A DNA stretch of 60,595 nucleotides from Candidatus Gemmiger faecavium (GCA_019114415.1 DXFO01000011.1:1-60595); one strand, 5' to 3'. Shown: positions 41,738 through 51,057, counted from the stretch's first letter. A program made the numbers and translations. Notes: generated by a model not told the origin, from the letters alone.

Positions 41738-43582
41738 ATGCGGGACCTTGACCGGCTTGCCGGCAGTTATCGCGCGGTGGCTTTCGATGTATTCGACACA
41801 TTGATCCACCGCGATGTCGCCGCGCCCTCCGACGTCTTTTCCCGGATGGAAGCGGCCGGTGTCGTGGCGGAGGGCTTTTCCGCCCGCCGCATCGCCGCCG
41901 AAGCCGCCGCCCGGGCTGCCAGTGCCCCCCGGGAAGTGACCCTGGCGGAGATCTACACCCAAAAAGAACTGGAGGGCATCGACCCCAAGGCGGAGATCGA
42001 CGCCGAACTGTCGCTGATAGTGCCGGACGCCGGGATGCAGGCACTTTACAACGCCTGCCGCGCCCGCGGCCAGGCGGTCTATGTGGTATCGGATATGTAC
42101 CTGCCTGCGCAGGTCATTGCCGAGATGCTCCGGACCTGCGGCTATGAAGCGCCCGACGGACTGTTTGTCTCGTCGGAATACGGCGTGCAGAAGCGCAGCG
42201 GCAAACTGTTCCGGCTGTTTCTGGAAAAGACCGGCCTTTCGCCCCGGGACGTGCTGTTTTTTGGGGATGACCGCCGTGCCGACTGCATCGGAGCGGCGCT
42301 GGCGGGCATCCGCAGCGTCAGGACGCCGGGACGCTTGCCCCGGCCTGAATATTACCCTGAACCTCTCACAGCGGGGGAGGAAACGCTGACCGCTTTCTGC
42401 GCCAACCGCGCCCAGTTCCTCGACAACCAGGAGGAATGCTTCGGCTACACGGTGACGGGCCCTCTGGTGCTGGCTTTTGCCGCCTGGCTGCGCCGGCGCC
42501 GTGCCGAACATCCGGAAGGACGATTGGTGTTTCTGGCCCGGGATATGTACCTGGTGCGGGAGGTCTGCCGCATCCTGGGGGAAAAGGAGTCGGGGTACCT
42601 GTGCGTCTCCCGGCGCAGCCTCTGCCCGGCGCTGCTCATGCGCCCCATGACGCCGGAGGCCCAGGCCCTGCTGCTGGATACCTTGCCCCGCCAGGTCATG
42701 CGCGTGGACGAGATTCTGTCTTTCTGCGGCTTCCCGCCGGACACTCGGCTTCCTGATTACGACGGCTGCCGGATGTTTGACCTTCGTCAGCGCCCGGCGG
42801 ATGCCGAACTGACCAAACTGCTTTTGCGCATCTGCGCCCTCAGCCGTGGCACGGCAGGCCTTGCCGTGCGGGAAAGCGCCGCCCGTGTGCGTGCCTACCT
42901 GCGGGACTTTGATTTGACCCGCCCCGGGACCATGCTGGTGGACATCGGCAGCGGCGGCACCACCCAGCGGGTGCTGCAGGAACTCTGCGGCGCGCCGCTG
43001 CACGGCCTTTACCTGGCCTGTGACGGACGCCTGTTTGAGCGTCTGCCCAGAACCGACGCCCAGGTCTGCCTGTTCGGCGGCGAACCTGCGCCCCTGTGGT
43101 TCTGGATGGCCCAGCCCCTTTTGGAGTACCTGATCTCGGAACCCTGCGGTCCCACCCTGGGCTACCATGAGGCGGGGACCTCCGTCAGCCCGGTGCGGGA
43201 GCCTGTGGCGCCCCCGGCGGAACTGCTGGCGGTGCAGCGGGGCGTGCTGCGCTTTGCAAAGGAGTGGAGCGCTTCCTCCCTGAACGGCCTGGAACTCTCT
43301 CCCGACCGGACGATTTTGCCGTTTCTGCGTATGGCCCGCCGCCCTGCTCTGCGGCAGGCGGTATGCTTCGGGGATTTCACGCTGGAGGACGGCGTCAGCT
43401 TCCGTCTGGCGGCGTCCGCTCCGCTGACGGCCTATCTGCGAACCCCGGCCAGACTGGCGCGGGATTTCAAGGACTCCCGCTGGAAAATCGGATTTCTGCG
43501 GCGGCTTTTGCGCCTGCCGCTGCCCTATGACGCGGTGTACAGCCTGCTCAAAGGCGGCTCTGCCCCGGGAAAGGATGGATGA
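41738..43582 (+). CDS. HAD-type hydrolase fused to a C-terminal glycan-cluster domain (COG5610-like)
   Basis: 614 aa. Residues about 10-215 form a HAD domain: VAFDVFDTLIHRDV as motif I, VYVVSDMYLPAQVI as motif II and VLFFGDDRRADCIGA as motif IV. The remaining 400 residues (HPEGRLVFLARDMYLVREVCRILG, GTMLVDIGSGGTTQRVLQEL) match the large proteins classed as COG5610 that recur in polysaccharide clusters; their function is not established. The ATG at 41738 has GGAG 6 bases upstream and was preferred to a TTG at 41714. It overlaps the next gene by 4 bases. Confidence 0.82.
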   Translation: MRDLDRLAGSYRAVAFDVFDTLIHRDVAAPSDVFSRMEAAGVVAEGFSARRIAAEAAARAASAPREVTLAEIYTQKELEGIDPKAEIDAELSLIVPDAGMQALYNACRARGQAVYVVSDMYLPAQVIAEMLRTCGYEAPDGLFVSSEYGVQKRSGKLFRLFLEKTGLSPRDVLFFGDDRRADCIGAALAGIRSVRTPGRLPRPEYYPEPLTAGEETLTAFCANRAQFLDNQEECFGYTVTGPLVLAFAAWLRRRRAEHPEGRLVFLARDMYLVREVCRILGEKESGYLCVSRRSLCPALLMRPMTPEAQALLLDTLPRQVMRVDEILSFCGFPPDTRLPDYDGCRMFDLRQRPADAELTKLLLRICALSRGTAGLAVRESAARVRAYLRDFDLTRPGTMLVDIGSGGTTQRVLQELCGAPLHGLYLACDGRLFERLPRTDAQVCLFGGEPAPLWFWMAQPLLEYLISEPCGPTLGYHEAGTSVSPVREPVAPPAELLAVQRGVLRFAKEWSASSLNGLELSPDRTILPFLRMARRPALRQAVCFGDFTLEDGVSFRLAASAPLTAYLRTPARLARDFKDSRWKIGFLRRLLRLPLPYDAVYSLLKGGSAPGKDG

Positions 43583-44613
43583 AGACTGTGGCGTGTGTCA
43601 GTGTCATCATGCCGGTCTATAACGCGGCGGCCCACCTGGAAGCTGCCGTGCAGAGCGTGCTGTGCCAGACCCTGGGCGACCTGGAGCTGATCCTGGTGGA
43701 CGACGGGTCCACCGACGGAAGCGCCGCCCTGTGTGATGCCGCCGAGTCCGATCCCCGGGTGCGGGCGGTGCATCAGGCAAACGCCGGCATCTGTGCGGCG
43801 CGCAACCGCGGGCTGGAACTGGCGGCAGGGGAGTACGTCACTTTCTGCGACGACGACGACGCCTTCCTGCCCGACTTTCTGGAAACTGCTCTCAATGCCG
43901 CAAGGGAGAATGCTGCCGACCTCGTGCGGATGGATTTCCGCCTGTTTCGCAGCGACGCCGCCGGGCGGGAGTTTGAACTCTGCCACCCGGCCGGACAGCC
44001 CTGCTGCCTGGTTTTGAAAGACAATCCCCGGGATTACGGTCTCTTTCTCCGCATGGCGGGGCCGCTGTTTGTCTGGAATGCCCTTTACCGCCGGGAAGCG
44101 CTGGCGGATCTCCGCTTTGATACCCGGTGCCGCCGGGGCGTGGAGGACTTTGTGTTCAATGCGCAGTTCCATGCCCGTATGGAGCGGGCGGTGCTGCTGC
44201 CCCAGGTCGCCTGTCTGCACTATGAGCGGGCGCAGGGCAGTACCTCGGCCTGCTTTTCCCGGGAGGCGGTGGAGGCCCGGGTGGAAGCCGCGTCCTTGTG
44301 GGCGCAGGCGGAAGCCGATGCCCTGAAACGCTGGTGCACGCCCCAAACCCTTGCCCCGGTGCGCAGCGAGCGCCGGGCTGAGATCGTCACGTTTCTGATG
44401 CACCAGCTGCGGGATGCTCATGCCCCGCACCCGGTCCGGCGGGCCTGCTGGCGGACGCTGCGCGCTGCCCTGGACGACGCCCTGCCGTCCAAAACATTTG
44501 ACTTTTTGCGTGTGGAAGGGCAAAATAAGAAGCAGATACTTGCACTGTTTTTGTATGAGGTGCATCTGCAGGGATTGTACCAATGGTTCCCAAACAGGGA
44601 GGATAAACAATGA
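43579..44613 (+). CDS. Family 2 glycosyltransferase
   Basis: 344 aa. A classic GT2 head: VSVIMPVYNAAAHLEAAVQSVLCQTLGDLELILVDDGSTDGSAAL, then AGICAARNRGLELAAGEYVTFCDDDDAFLPDFLE with the DDD metal site. The region after about residue 150 (LFVWNALYRREAL...RRGVEDFVFN) is acceptor-specific. It starts within the stop of the HAD fusion gene (ATGA) and overlaps the epimerase gene by 4 bases, so it is tightly coupled. Substrates unknown. Confidence 0.92.
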   Translation: MKTVACVSVIMPVYNAAAHLEAAVQSVLCQTLGDLELILVDDGSTDGSAALCDAAESDPRVRAVHQANAGICAARNRGLELAAGEYVTFCDDDDAFLPDFLETALNAARENAADLVRMDFRLFRSDAAGREFELCHPAGQPCCLVLKDNPRDYGLFLRMAGPLFVWNALYRREALADLRFDTRCRRGVEDFVFNAQFHARMERAVLLPQVACLHYERAQGSTSACFSREAVEARVEAASLWAQAEADALKRWCTPQTLAPVRSERRAEIVTFLMHQLRDAHAPHPVRRACWRTLRAALDDALPSKTFDFLRVEGQNKKQILALFLYEVHLQGLYQWFPNREDKQ

Positions 44614-45464
44614 AAACGATTCTTGTGACCGGCGCGGGCGGCTATATCGGCCGCCACGTTGTCAAGGAAGCTCTGGACCGGGGCTACAAGGTCATTGCTT
44701 CCGATTTTTCCTTCAAAGGCGTGGACGAGCGGGCGCAGTTCTGCGACGTGCCGATTTTCAGCGGCAGCCGGGACATCTACCGCCAGCTGGGGGAGCCCGA
44801 CGTGCTGATCCATATGGCCTGGCGCGACGGCTTTATCCATAACGCTTCCTCTCATATGAAGGACCTGTCCAACCATGTGATCTTCCTCAACAACATGGCC
44901 AAGGGCGGGCTGCCTGCGCTGACCGTCATGGGCACCATGCACGAGATCGGCTACTGGGAGGGCGCCATCGACGAGAACACCCCCTGCAATCCCCAGAGCC
45001 AGTACGGCATCGCAAAAAATGCCCTGCGCCAGAGCCTGATGCTCTCCCTCAAGGACACGCCCTGCCATCTGCACTGGCTGCGCGCTTATTACATCACCGG
45101 CGACGAAGCCCACGGCAGCTCCATCTTTGCCAAGATCACCCAGGCGGAGCAGGACGGCAAAAAGACCTTCCCCTTCACCAGCGGGAAAAATCTGTATGAT
45201 TTCATCGACATCCATGACCTGGCCCGCATGATCGTGCTGGCCAGCGTCCAGGACAAGGTGGACGGCATTATCAACGTCTGCACCGGCAAACCCATGTCCC
45301 TGGCCGACCGGGTGGAGCAGTTTTTGCGGGATAAGGGCTACCATATCCGCCTGGATTACGGTGCCTTCCCGGACCGTCCCTATGACAGCCCCGGCGTCTG
45401 GGGCGATCCCTCCCGCATCGAAAGCATCCTGAAAGATGCACAGACCAACGAGGAGACTGTATGA
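44610..45464 (+). CDS. NAD-dependent epimerase/dehydratase (extended SDR)
   Basis: A 284-aa Rossmann enzyme. The nucleotide loop GAGGYIGRHV is at residues 8-17, and the catalytic Y-x3-K is YGIAKN in NPQSQYGIAKNALRQ. The C-terminal substrate lobe contains YDFIDIHDLARMIVLA. It fits sugar-nucleotide epimerases, dehydratases or 4-reductases acting on the donor used by the neighbouring transferases. It begins in the last codons of the GT2 gene and ends overlapping the RgpF-like gene by 4 bases. GGGAGGA precedes the ATG. Confidence 0.88.
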   Translation: MKTILVTGAGGYIGRHVVKEALDRGYKVIASDFSFKGVDERAQFCDVPIFSGSRDIYRQLGEPDVLIHMAWRDGFIHNASSHMKDLSNHVIFLNNMAKGGLPALTVMGTMHEIGYWEGAIDENTPCNPQSQYGIAKNALRQSLMLSLKDTPCHLHWLRAYYITGDEAHGSSIFAKITQAEQDGKKTFPFTSGKNLYDFIDIHDLARMIVLASVQDKVDGIINVCTGKPMSLADRVEQFLRDKGYHIRLDYGAFPDRPYDSPGVWGDPSRIESILKDAQTNEETV

Positions 45465-47404
45465 AACGACTGGGTATCTTCTTTTTCTATGAGAAAAACG
45501 GCTATGTGGACGCTTTCTTGACCTATTACCTGGCGGACCTGTGCAAAAACCTGTCCGAGCTGGTGGTGGTCGTCAACGGCAAGCTCAGCGATCAGGGCCG
45601 GGCGGAATTTGAAAAGTTCACCTCCAACATTATCGTGCGGGAGAACAAGGGCCTGGACGTCTGGGCATACAAGACTGCCATTGACTCCTACGGCTGGGAA
45701 AAGCTGTCGGAGTTTGACGAGGTGGTCATGACCAACTCCACCCTGATGGGGCCGGTGCGTCCTCTGGCCGAAATGTTCGACGAGATGGCAAAGAACCCGG
45801 ACCTGGATTTCTGGGGCCTGACCGTCCACCATGGTGCCGAGGGCAACCCCTTCAAGGGCAAGCACATCTACGATCATCTGCCGGTGCACATTCAGTCCCA
45901 TTTTATCGTCTACCGCAAAAAGTTCATCCAGAGTCCGGAACTGCAGAATTACTGGGATACCATGCCCATGATCCAGGGGTACATGGACTCGGTGCAGCGG
46001 TATGAGTCGGTGTTTACCAAAATGTTTGCCGACAAGGGATTCCAGTGGGACGTCTATGTCAAGACCGACGACCTCAAAGCCTTTACCGACTATCCCTTGC
46101 TGGTCTGCCCGGTGCGGCTGCTGCGGGACAAGAAGTGCCCGCTGTTCAAGCGCCGCAGCTTCATGCACGAGTTTGAGGCCTACCTCAACGATACGGCAGG
46201 GGAGCCCGCCAAGGAACTGTACGACTACCTGCGGGACGAGACCGATTACCCCCTGGAACTGCTGTGGCGGAACATGATCCGCACCATGCATCCCTTTGAC
46301 TTCACCCGGGATCTTGCCCTGACCCGCATCATCCCCGAGCGCCTGCAGGACCCCGCCTGCGCCGAGCAGGTGTGCAAGACCCGCCGCATCGCTCTGGCCA
46401 TGCATCTGTTCTTCACCGACATGCTGCCCCAGAGCAAGGCATTTGCCGCCAAGATGCCCCCCGAGACCGACGTCTTTGTCTCCACCAATACCGAGGAGAA
46501 AAAGGCGGCCATCGAAGCCTGCTTTGCCGATCTGCCGGTGCACAGCGTCACTGTCAAGGTGGTGGAAAACCGCGGCCGGGACGTGGCGGCATTCCTGTGC
46601 GACCTTGCCCCGGAACTCAAGGGGTACGATTACGCCTGCTTCATGCACGACAAAAAGGCGATCCAGACCAAGCCCGGCAGCGTGGGCGCCAGCTTCGGCT
46701 ATGTCTGCAACGAGAACATCTGCCGCAGCAAAGACCACGTCCTCAACGTTCTGACCGAGTTTGAGAAGGACCCCTTCCTGGGCATCCTCTGCCCGCCGTT
46801 CCCCACCCATGGCGCATACTTCCTGAATATGTGCTCCAGCGGCTGGGGCCCCAACTTCGACAACACCAAGGCGCTGATGAAAAAGCTGGGCATCGACGTG
46901 CCCATCTCGGGGGAGAAGGCTCCCATCGCGCCCTTTGGCAGTGTGTTCTGGTTCCGGGTCAAGGCGCTGCAGCCGCTGTTTGACCGCGACTGGCACCACG
47001 ACGATTTCCCGCCCGAGCCTCTGGCTCCGGACGGCACCATCAGCCATGCGGTGGAGCGCATCTATCCCTTTGTGGCCCAGGGGGCGGGGTATTATCCCGC
47101 CATTGTTATGAGCTCGGTGTTTGCGGTGCAGCGGGGCGATAGCATGCAGGCCTATGCCACCGGCATGATCCGGCCGCTGGCCCGCATCATGGACTGCACG
47201 ACGTTCTGGGGCGCATCCCGCGCCATTTCCATCTTTGCGGCAAAGCGGCATTTTGGCCTTAAGGTCTACGGACCCTATTCCAACAGCAGACGCCGCCGCG
47301 CCCGCAACTGGCTGCGCGACCGCGTGCCGGAATCTACCTACAACAAGATGATGGGCGTCAAGCGCGCGGTGTTCGGCCCTCATCTGGACAGCTACGAGGA
47401 CTGA
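45461..47404 (+). CDS. RgpF-family (rhamnan synthesis F-like) glycan protein
   Basis: A 647-aa protein of the PF05045 family, whose streptococcal member RgpF helps build rhamnose-glucose wall polysaccharide. The N-terminal half has ENKGLDVWAYKTAI, DFWGLTVHHG, HIQSHFIVYRKKF and CPLFKRRSF. The second half repeats the pattern with ENRGRDVAAFLCDL and CFMHDKKA, so two related glycosyltransferase-like modules are fused. A basic, hydrophobic C terminus (NSRRRRARNWLRDR) follows. It overlaps the epimerase gene by 4 bases. Confidence 0.88.
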   Translation: MKRLGIFFFYEKNGYVDAFLTYYLADLCKNLSELVVVVNGKLSDQGRAEFEKFTSNIIVRENKGLDVWAYKTAIDSYGWEKLSEFDEVVMTNSTLMGPVRPLAEMFDEMAKNPDLDFWGLTVHHGAEGNPFKGKHIYDHLPVHIQSHFIVYRKKFIQSPELQNYWDTMPMIQGYMDSVQRYESVFTKMFADKGFQWDVYVKTDDLKAFTDYPLLVCPVRLLRDKKCPLFKRRSFMHEFEAYLNDTAGEPAKELYDYLRDETDYPLELLWRNMIRTMHPFDFTRDLALTRIIPERLQDPACAEQVCKTRRIALAMHLFFTDMLPQSKAFAAKMPPETDVFVSTNTEEKKAAIEACFADLPVHSVTVKVVENRGRDVAAFLCDLAPELKGYDYACFMHDKKAIQTKPGSVGASFGYVCNENICRSKDHVLNVLTEFEKDPFLGILCPPFPTHGAYFLNMCSSGWGPNFDNTKALMKKLGIDVPISGEKAPIAPFGSVFWFRVKALQPLFDRDWHHDDFPPEPLAPDGTISHAVERIYPFVAQGAGYYPAIVMSSVFAVQRGDSMQAYATGMIRPLARIMDCTTFWGASRAISIFAAKRHFGLKVYGPYSNSRRRRARNWLRDRVPESTYNKMMGVKRAVFGPHLDSYED

Positions 47405-47425
47405 CGTCGGACAGGGGGAAAGCAG

Positions 47426-48931
47426 ATGCCCGGACGTTTTGTCATCTATTTCCATTATGATCCAGGCGGGCAGGCGGATAACGCCTGCCTGTTTGCCGTG
47501 CATGCCATGCGGGAAGAAAGCCGCGGCCTGCTGTTTGTCACAAACGGCAGACTGAACGATGCCTCCCGGGCGGCGGTGCAGGCACTGGATGTTCAGCTGC
47601 TGGAACGGGAGAACGCCGGCTTTGACGTGGGTGCCTACCGTGACGCCCTGATGCTTTTGAAAAAGCAGGGGCTGAAGGAGATCGACGAGCTGATCCTCAT
47701 GAACTACACCCTGGCGGGGCCGGTCACGCCCCTCCAGTCGCTGCTTGCCAAAATGGACGCCCGCCCCGAGCTGGATTTCTGGGGCCTGACCCGCCACTAT
47801 GCCATGAAAAGCCGCCGCTTCAAAACGCAGTATGGGGAAGTGCCGGAGCACATCCAGTCCCATTTTATTGCGGTGCGGCCCCGGCTGCTGAACTCGGAGG
47901 CGTTCTGGACCTACTGGGAGACGATGTCTCTGCCCCAAAGCTACGAACAGTCGGTGGCCGGGCATGAAGCCCGCTTCACCCGTCACTTCGCTGATCTGGG
48001 CTACTGCTGGGACACCGCGGTGGATACCGGGGACCTGCGGGATATTTTCGTCAACCCCATCATGGCATGCCCGCAGGAGCTGGCTGCCCGGCGGGGCTGT
48101 CCCTTTTTCAAGCGCCGCAGCTTTTTCACGCCCTACGCCGACGAATTGCGCCGCACCGACGGCACTGCCGCCGCCGAACTGTATCACTGGCTCAAAACGT
48201 CCACCGACTATCCGGTGGATGATCTGATCCGCGCCCTGCTGCGCACCCAGCCCCTTGCGCCCATGGCGCAGAACCTGCACTGGAACGCGGTTCTGCCGCA
48301 GAATGGGCCAGCGGCGGTCAATGCGCAACCGGTGCGCCTGGCGACCTGGTGTCCGGGAAAACCTGCTCCCGCCATCGCTCCCGGGGAGATCCTCTGCCTG
48401 TACCGCCCGCCTGACGGGCAAGCCCAGACACCGGAGGACTGGTATGCCCGCCGTATGGCCCGTACCCTTGCCGAGGACGAAACCCTCCGCAATGCTGCGG
48501 GGGCCGTGTTGGCCGCCCACCCGCTGGCGGGCATTGCCGCCCCGGCAGTGCCTGCCTTTGGTCCGGCACAGCTGCAACGGGCAGGGGAGTGGCAGGCGGT
48601 TTTGCCTGCTCTCCGTGCCGAGGCGGCCCGCCTGGGCTGGCAGACTCCCATCGACGCCCAGCCTTTACCGGTGCCTTATGGGGACTGTGTGTTCCTGCGG
48701 GGGGATGCGTTCCCCCAGGGGCTGCCGCCGCTGGACGGCCCGGCGGGATGGTGGCTGCTGCCGCTGGCAGCCCAGCAGGCAGGCTACGGCTGCCTGACGC
48801 TGTACACCGACACGCAGACGCATGCTATCCCGGACCAGCTGGACTGCACCTTTGCCGCCCGCCGGGATGCCAAAGAGACTGCCAAGGACCTGGCCCGCAT
48901 CCTGCGCCGCCGCCTGCGCAGCAAACACTAA
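47426..48931 (+). CDS. Second RgpF-like protein with a diverged C-terminal half
   Basis: 501 aa. Residues 1 to about 270 track the N-terminal half of the preceding protein: ENAGFDVGAYRDAL, DFWGLTRHY, HIQSHFIAVRPRLLNSEAFWTYWETM and CPFFKRRSFFTPYADEL. The second half lacks the ENRGRDV and HDKK blocks and is instead rich in Ala, Pro and Arg, with no motif I can name. This suggests a tandem duplication followed by loss or replacement of the second module. It lies 21 bases downstream of its paralogue with AGGGGGAAAG upstream of the ATG. Confidence 0.8.
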   Translation: MPGRFVIYFHYDPGGQADNACLFAVHAMREESRGLLFVTNGRLNDASRAAVQALDVQLLERENAGFDVGAYRDALMLLKKQGLKEIDELILMNYTLAGPVTPLQSLLAKMDARPELDFWGLTRHYAMKSRRFKTQYGEVPEHIQSHFIAVRPRLLNSEAFWTYWETMSLPQSYEQSVAGHEARFTRHFADLGYCWDTAVDTGDLRDIFVNPIMACPQELAARRGCPFFKRRSFFTPYADELRRTDGTAAAELYHWLKTSTDYPVDDLIRALLRTQPLAPMAQNLHWNAVLPQNGPAAVNAQPVRLATWCPGKPAPAIAPGEILCLYRPPDGQAQTPEDWYARRMARTLAEDETLRNAAGAVLAAHPLAGIAAPAVPAFGPAQLQRAGEWQAVLPALRAEAARLGWQTPIDAQPLPVPYGDCVFLRGDAFPQGLPPLDGPAGWWLLPLAAQQAGYGCLTLYTDTQTHAIPDQLDCTFAARRDAKETAKDLARILRRRLRSKH

Positions 48932-48953
48932 CAAAGGAAAAGGGGACTGCCCG

Positions 48954-49973
48954 ATGTCCAAGCGCCCGCGCCTGTTTTATCTTGATCTGGTCCGCACTCT
49001 CGCGCTGATCTGTATTCTTATCATTCATTTCAACGCCACTGTCACCGGGTATTTTACGCTGCCCCACAAGCTGTTCACCAGCACGCTGCCGGGGGGCATT
49101 TACCTGGGAGATTTCGGCTCGTCGCTGTTTTTCATCGTGTCGGGAGCAGCCCTTGCCTACACGGCAAAGGAACCGTTCTCCGCGTCAGCTTTTTATAAGC
49201 GGCGCGCCCATGCCGTCTATCCCATGTTTTGGCTGGCGTGGTGCATCTGCTTTTCTATCCGCTTCGTCACCCAGCCGGGGTACTATGCCGCCGCCAAGAC
49301 CCCCGCGCTGATTCTGTCCGTCCTGGGCCTTGACAACTTTGCCGTGGCGGCGGGCTGGGTCCATACCGACTTTGCCTGTGTGGGCGAGTGGTTCCTGGGC
49401 AGCATCCTGTTTTTGTACCTGCTGTTCCCGCTGCTCTATGCGGGCATGCGCAAAAACAAGGCAATCACCTGGGCGGTGACGCTGGTGCTGGCCCTGGGGC
49501 TGCATTTCTCGGGGCTGGACGCCCAGCTCATCGGCGTGCATCTGCTGGAATTCCTGTTCGGCATCACCGTGGTGGGGGCCAAGCGCCCCAAATGGCCGGT
49601 GGTCATCGCCGCCGCACTGGTCTGGCCGGTGCTCTGGGCGGTCAGCAAGGTCACGGTGTTGGATGCCAAACTGCTCTGCGCCGTTGTCTCGGCAGCGGTG
49701 TTTGTGGTGCTGTCCGCCTGGCCCAAAGCAGCTTCCCCCGCGTGGCTGCAGCGCACCTGCGCTTTGGCAGGCAAGTACAGCTACGCCGTCTTTCTGGTGC
49801 ACCACTTCATCATTTTGCAGATGGTGCGGAAATTTGACCTGGCCGCCCTGACCCGCAGGGATACTGCCCTGCTGTTCGGTGCTTACCTGGTCATCACCGC
49901 CGCCGCATCCTGGGGGCTGTATCGCCTGGATGTGCGGGTACGGGCTGCCGCGGGGCGCCTGTTCGCCCGCTGA
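48954..49973 (+). CDS. Membrane acyltransferase (Acyl_transf_3/OafA type)
   Basis: A 339-aa integral membrane protein with about ten hydrophobic segments. The N-terminal signature DLVRTLALICILIIHFNATVTGYF carries the conserved Arg and His of acyltransferase family 3, which move acetyl or similar groups onto extracytoplasmic sugars. SSLFFIVSGAALAY and YSYAVFLVHHFIILQMV are further family features. The ATG at 48954 gives the standard start. It is the last gene of the glycan cluster and probably O-acylates its product. Confidence 0.9.
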   Translation: MSKRPRLFYLDLVRTLALICILIIHFNATVTGYFTLPHKLFTSTLPGGIYLGDFGSSLFFIVSGAALAYTAKEPFSASAFYKRRAHAVYPMFWLAWCICFSIRFVTQPGYYAAAKTPALILSVLGLDNFAVAAGWVHTDFACVGEWFLGSILFLYLLFPLLYAGMRKNKAITWAVTLVLALGLHFSGLDAQLIGVHLLEFLFGITVVGAKRPKWPVVIAAALVWPVLWAVSKVTVLDAKLLCAVVSAAVFVVLSAWPKAASPAWLQRTCALAGKYSYAVFLVHHFIILQMVRKFDLAALTRRDTALLFGAYLVITAAASWGLYRLDVRVRAAAGRLFAR

Positions 49974-50003
49974 ACGGCTGAATGGCCCGGAATCAGGAAA
50001 CTT

Positions 50004-50050
50004 TACCGCCCGATTTTTGTACAAGATCGCTGTACAAAAATCGGGCGGTA
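50004..50050. promoter_or_regulatory. Perfect 20+20 base inverted repeat over the hprK promoter
   Basis: The arms at 50004-50023 and 50031-50050 are exact reverse complements, separated by the 7-base loop AGATCGC. The right arm contains the likely -35 (TGTACA) and most of the spacer of the hprK promoter. No T-run follows on the plus strand, so it is not a standard terminator for the acyltransferase gene; it could be an operator, or a hairpin at the end of the upstream message. Confidence 0.7.
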
Positions 50051-50059
50051 CGTTATAAT
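50031..50059 (+). promoter_or_regulatory. hprK promoter
   Basis: -35 TGTACA (50031-50036, 4 of 6), 17-base spacer, -10 TATAAT (50054-50059, full match). It lies 65 bases before the hprK ATG and overlaps the long inverted repeat. Confidence 0.72.
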
Positions 50060-50124
50060 GTTTCTATATACTGGCGCGGCGCGGGCAGGTGCCTGCCGCA
50101 GCCAAAGTGAAAGGGGCGAATACC

Positions 50125-51057
50125 ATGGAAGAACAGCAATTTTCCGTGACATTGGACAGAGTGGCCGAAGAATCCGGCCTGACAGTCGCTTACACACCCA
50201 AAGACCTCAAGGAGATCAAGGTGTACGCCGCAGAGGTCTATCGCCCCGGCATCATGCTGGCGGGATATTACCAGTATTTTGACAGTGCCCGTATCCAGAT
50301 CATCGGCCTGACCGAGATGTCCTACCTCAATGAGCTGGAACCGGACATCCGCCGCACCCATCTGGAGAAACTGTTCTCCTTCCAGCCCCCGGCCGTGGTC
50401 ATTTCCCGGGATATGGAACCCTTGCCTGAGATGGTGGAGTTTGCCAAACAGTACGGCGTGGCCCTGCTGCTTTCCTCCGAGATGACCTCTCCGCTGATGA
50501 GCAGCATGATCACCACCCTCAACACCGAGCTTGCTCCCCGCATCACCCGCCACGGCGTTCTCGTCGAGGTCTACGGCGAGGGCATCCTCATCATGGGCGA
50601 CTCCGGCGTCGGCAAAAGTGAGACCGCCATTGAGCTGGTCAAGCGCGGCCACCGCCTGATCGCCGACGACGCGGTGGAACTGCGCCGCGTTTCTTCCCAC
50701 AAGATCATGGGCTCCGCGCCGGAGAACATCCGCCACTTTATTGAGCTGCGCGGCATCGGCATCATCAACGTCGCCCGCTTGTTCGGTATCGGCTCTGTCA
50801 AGAACAGCGTCGAGGTGGAGATCGTGGTGGAACTGGAGCCCTGGGACCGCACCAAAAACTACGACCGCACCGGTCTGGAAACCGACAGCTATGATATTCT
50901 GGGCGTCAAAGTCCCCAGCATGCTGATCCCGGTCATGCCCGGCCGTAACCTGGCAGTTATTCTGGAGACTGCCGCCATGAACAACCGTTCCAAGGAGATG
51001 GGCTATAACGCGGCCCGTGAACTGCTCAAGCACCTGGGACTGGAAAACGATTTCTAA
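50125..51057 (+). CDS. hprK: HPr kinase/phosphorylase
   Basis: Bifunctional sensor that phosphorylates HPr on Ser46 (or reverses it) in response to glycolytic intermediates, which drives carbon catabolite repression in Firmicutes. The C-terminal kinase has His in ITRHGVLVEVYG (about 143), Walker A GDSGVGKSETAIEL (from about 158), the second signature DDAVELRRVS, and GIGIINVARLFG. The N-terminal domain is about residues 1-130. The ATG at 50125 gives 310 aa, the family length. No HPr gene is adjacent. Confidence 0.97.
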   Translation: MEEQQFSVTLDRVAEESGLTVAYTPKDLKEIKVYAAEVYRPGIMLAGYYQYFDSARIQIIGLTEMSYLNELEPDIRRTHLEKLFSFQPPAVVISRDMEPLPEMVEFAKQYGVALLLSSEMTSPLMSSMITTLNTELAPRITRHGVLVEVYGEGILIMGDSGVGKSETAIELVKRGHRLIADDAVELRRVSSHKIMGSAPENIRHFIELRGIGIINVARLFGIGSVKNSVEVEIVVELEPWDRTKNYDRTGLETDSYDILGVKVPSMLIPVMPGRNLAVILETAAMNNRSKEMGYNAARELLKHLGLENDF

